A stretch of DNA of 5,580 nt from Nocardioides sp. GTDB lineage: Bacteria; Actinomycetota; Actinomycetes; Propionibacteriales; Nocardioidaceae. The stretch is taken from NCBI GenBank assembly GCA_023252065.1, contig JAHEXO010000183.1:1-5580 (forward strand). The letters run 5' to 3'. Below are positions 4,904 to 5,580 of this stretch, one piece after another (position 1 is the first letter of the stretch; each line of letters begins with the position of its first letter). Under the pieces are notes generated by a model. That model was not told the DNA's origin and made no database searches. It saw only the letters and a list, made by a program, of their open reading frames with translations. The position numbers and the translations under genes were made by a program.

Positions 4904-5580
4904 GGTGCCACCGTAGGGGCGTCGACCTCCTCGTCGTCCGCGGCGCGCCGGGGCAGGGCGTGCACCGAGCCGACCCCACGCACCGGCGTGGACACCGCTC
5001 GCGGCGTCTCGAGCACGTCGTCGGTGGCGTCGAGCTCCTCGAACCGCCGCGCCGCGACCAGCACGCGAGACTCGTAGGAGCCCATCGCCGAGTTGTAGGA
5101 CGTCACCGCGGAATCCAGCGACCGGCCGAGCCTGCCCAGGTGACCGCTCAAGGTGCCGAGCCGCTCGTGGAGGTCACGCCCGACACGGTGGATCGCACGC
5201 GCCTGCTCGGCCAGCGACTCGTGCCGCCACCCGTGGGCGATCGTGCGGAGCAGCGCGATCAAGGTGGTCGGACTGGCGAGCACGACGCCCTGGTCGGCGG
5301 CGTGCTCGATGAGCGACCCGTCGGCCTCGAGCGCCGCCGAGAGGAACGACTCGGCGGGAAGGAACAGCACCACGAACTCAGGTGTCTCGGGCAGCGAGCG
5401 CCAGTAGCGCTTGGAGCCGAGGAGGTCGACGTGGCTGCAGAGCTGGCGAACGTGCCGGAGCAGGTGGGCGTCGCGCTCGTCGGGGTCGTCGGTCGACGTG
5501 GCGTCGAGGAACGCATCGAGTGGCACCTTGGCGTCGACCACGACGCTGCGTCCGCCGGCCAGGCGCACGACCAGGTCAGG
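4900..5580 (-). CDS. rmuC: RmuC family DNA recombination protein, 5' part outside the window
   Basis: The visible 226 residues are the C-terminal part of RmuC. The reading frame stays open to the window edge, and its first visible residues, PDLVVRLAGG, are internal to the family domain. The start therefore lies beyond 5580, and the internal GTG at 5568 should not be used. Conserved blocks, numbered from the first visible residue, are VVVDAKVPL (13-21), EFVVLFLPAESFL (68-80) and LASPTTLIALLRTIAHGWRHE (101-121). D16 and K18 fit the PD-(D/E)XK-like nuclease fold predicted for RmuC. A helical region (about 122-183) and an acidic, Pro/Arg-containing disordered tail (190-226) follow. E. coli rmuC mutants show raised inversion between short inverted repeats, so a role in restraining recombination is assumed. 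It is the upstream gene of a two-gene unit with the DUF6542 gene. Confidence 0.92.
   Translation of the reverse strand, partial: PDLVVRLAGGRSVVVDAKVPLDAFLDATSTDDPDERDAHLLRHVRQLCSHVDLLGSKRYWRSLPETPEFVVLFLPAESFLSAALEADGSLIEHAADQGVVLASPTTLIALLRTIAHGWRHESLAEQARAIHRVGRDLHERLGTLSGHLGRLGRSLDSAVTSYNSAMGSYESRVLVAARRFEELDATDDVLETPRAVSTPVRGVGSVHALPRRAADDEEVDAPTVAP

Noticed and set aside
4454..5077. Plus-strand ORF of 207 codons opposite the DUF6542 and rmuC genes
   Set aside because: It is a low-complexity antisense product, while the minus strand carries coherent transmembrane and RmuC sequences.
5566..5568. GTG at 5568 (minus) as the start of rmuC
   Set aside because: The frame is open upstream to the edge and encodes conserved family residues (PDLV), so the gene is simply truncated by the window.
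1..5580. A defence, mobile or otherwise new multi-gene system
   Set aside because: All genes belong to recognisable chromosomal families. No transposase, integrase, CRISPR repeat, tRNA or terminal inverted repeat was seen, and composition is even throughout.

Overview
This is a 5.58-kb stretch of high-GC, gene-dense chromosome from an actinobacterium. The protein sequences (DUF4245, DUF6542, actinobacterial-type XseA/XseB, IspH and YciO) and several apparently leaderless -10/start arrangements suggest a Nocardioides-like member of the Propionibacteriales, although the genus is inferred. The order DUF4245 > xseB < xseA < / ispH > ... DUF6542 < recalls the Mycobacterium tuberculosis Rv1100-Rv1111c neighbourhood (from memory). 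There, glpX lies divergently before the DUF4245 gene.

Layout. Positions 1-88 form a promoter region that probably serves a minus-strand gene just off the left edge as well as the DUF4245 gene. The DUF4245 envelope-protein gene (131-649, +) has an in-frame TAG at codon 11 of its natural, well-placed reading start at 89. Positions 642-680 hold three tandem 13-bp repeats, followed by a hairpin shared with the convergent xseB. On the minus strand, xseA (949-2199) and xseB (723-956) overlap by 8 nt and encode both subunits of exonuclease VII. A 48-bp divergent intergenic region separates xseA from ispH (2248-3225, +), the last enzyme of the MEP isoprenoid pathway. A convergent GtrA-like membrane-protein gene follows (3273-3725, -). 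Next comes a divergent yciO-like Sua5/YrdC-family gene (3808-4434, +) behind an apparent leaderless promoter. A perfect 8-bp stem then separates it from the convergent minus-strand pair rmuC (4900 to beyond 5580) and DUF6542 (4457-4903), which overlap by the four bases GTGA.

How the genes relate. xseA and xseB must act together as one enzyme. rmuC is another DNA-metabolism gene, but it is separately transcribed. IspH supplies isoprenoid precursors, and GtrA-like proteins act on undecaprenyl-phosphate-linked sugars, so a link between these neighbours is conceivable but unproven. No mobile element, CRISPR array, tRNA, rRNA or toxin-antitoxin module was seen, and no stretch over 300 bases lacks a gene. 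The window is conserved housekeeping DNA and I find no evidence of a new multi-gene system. The observations most worth checking are the in-frame amber codon in the DUF4245 gene, the repeated TANNNT-(6-7 nt)-start architecture, the 13-bp tandem repeat with stops in all three frames, and the degenerate active-site motifs of the YciO-like protein.
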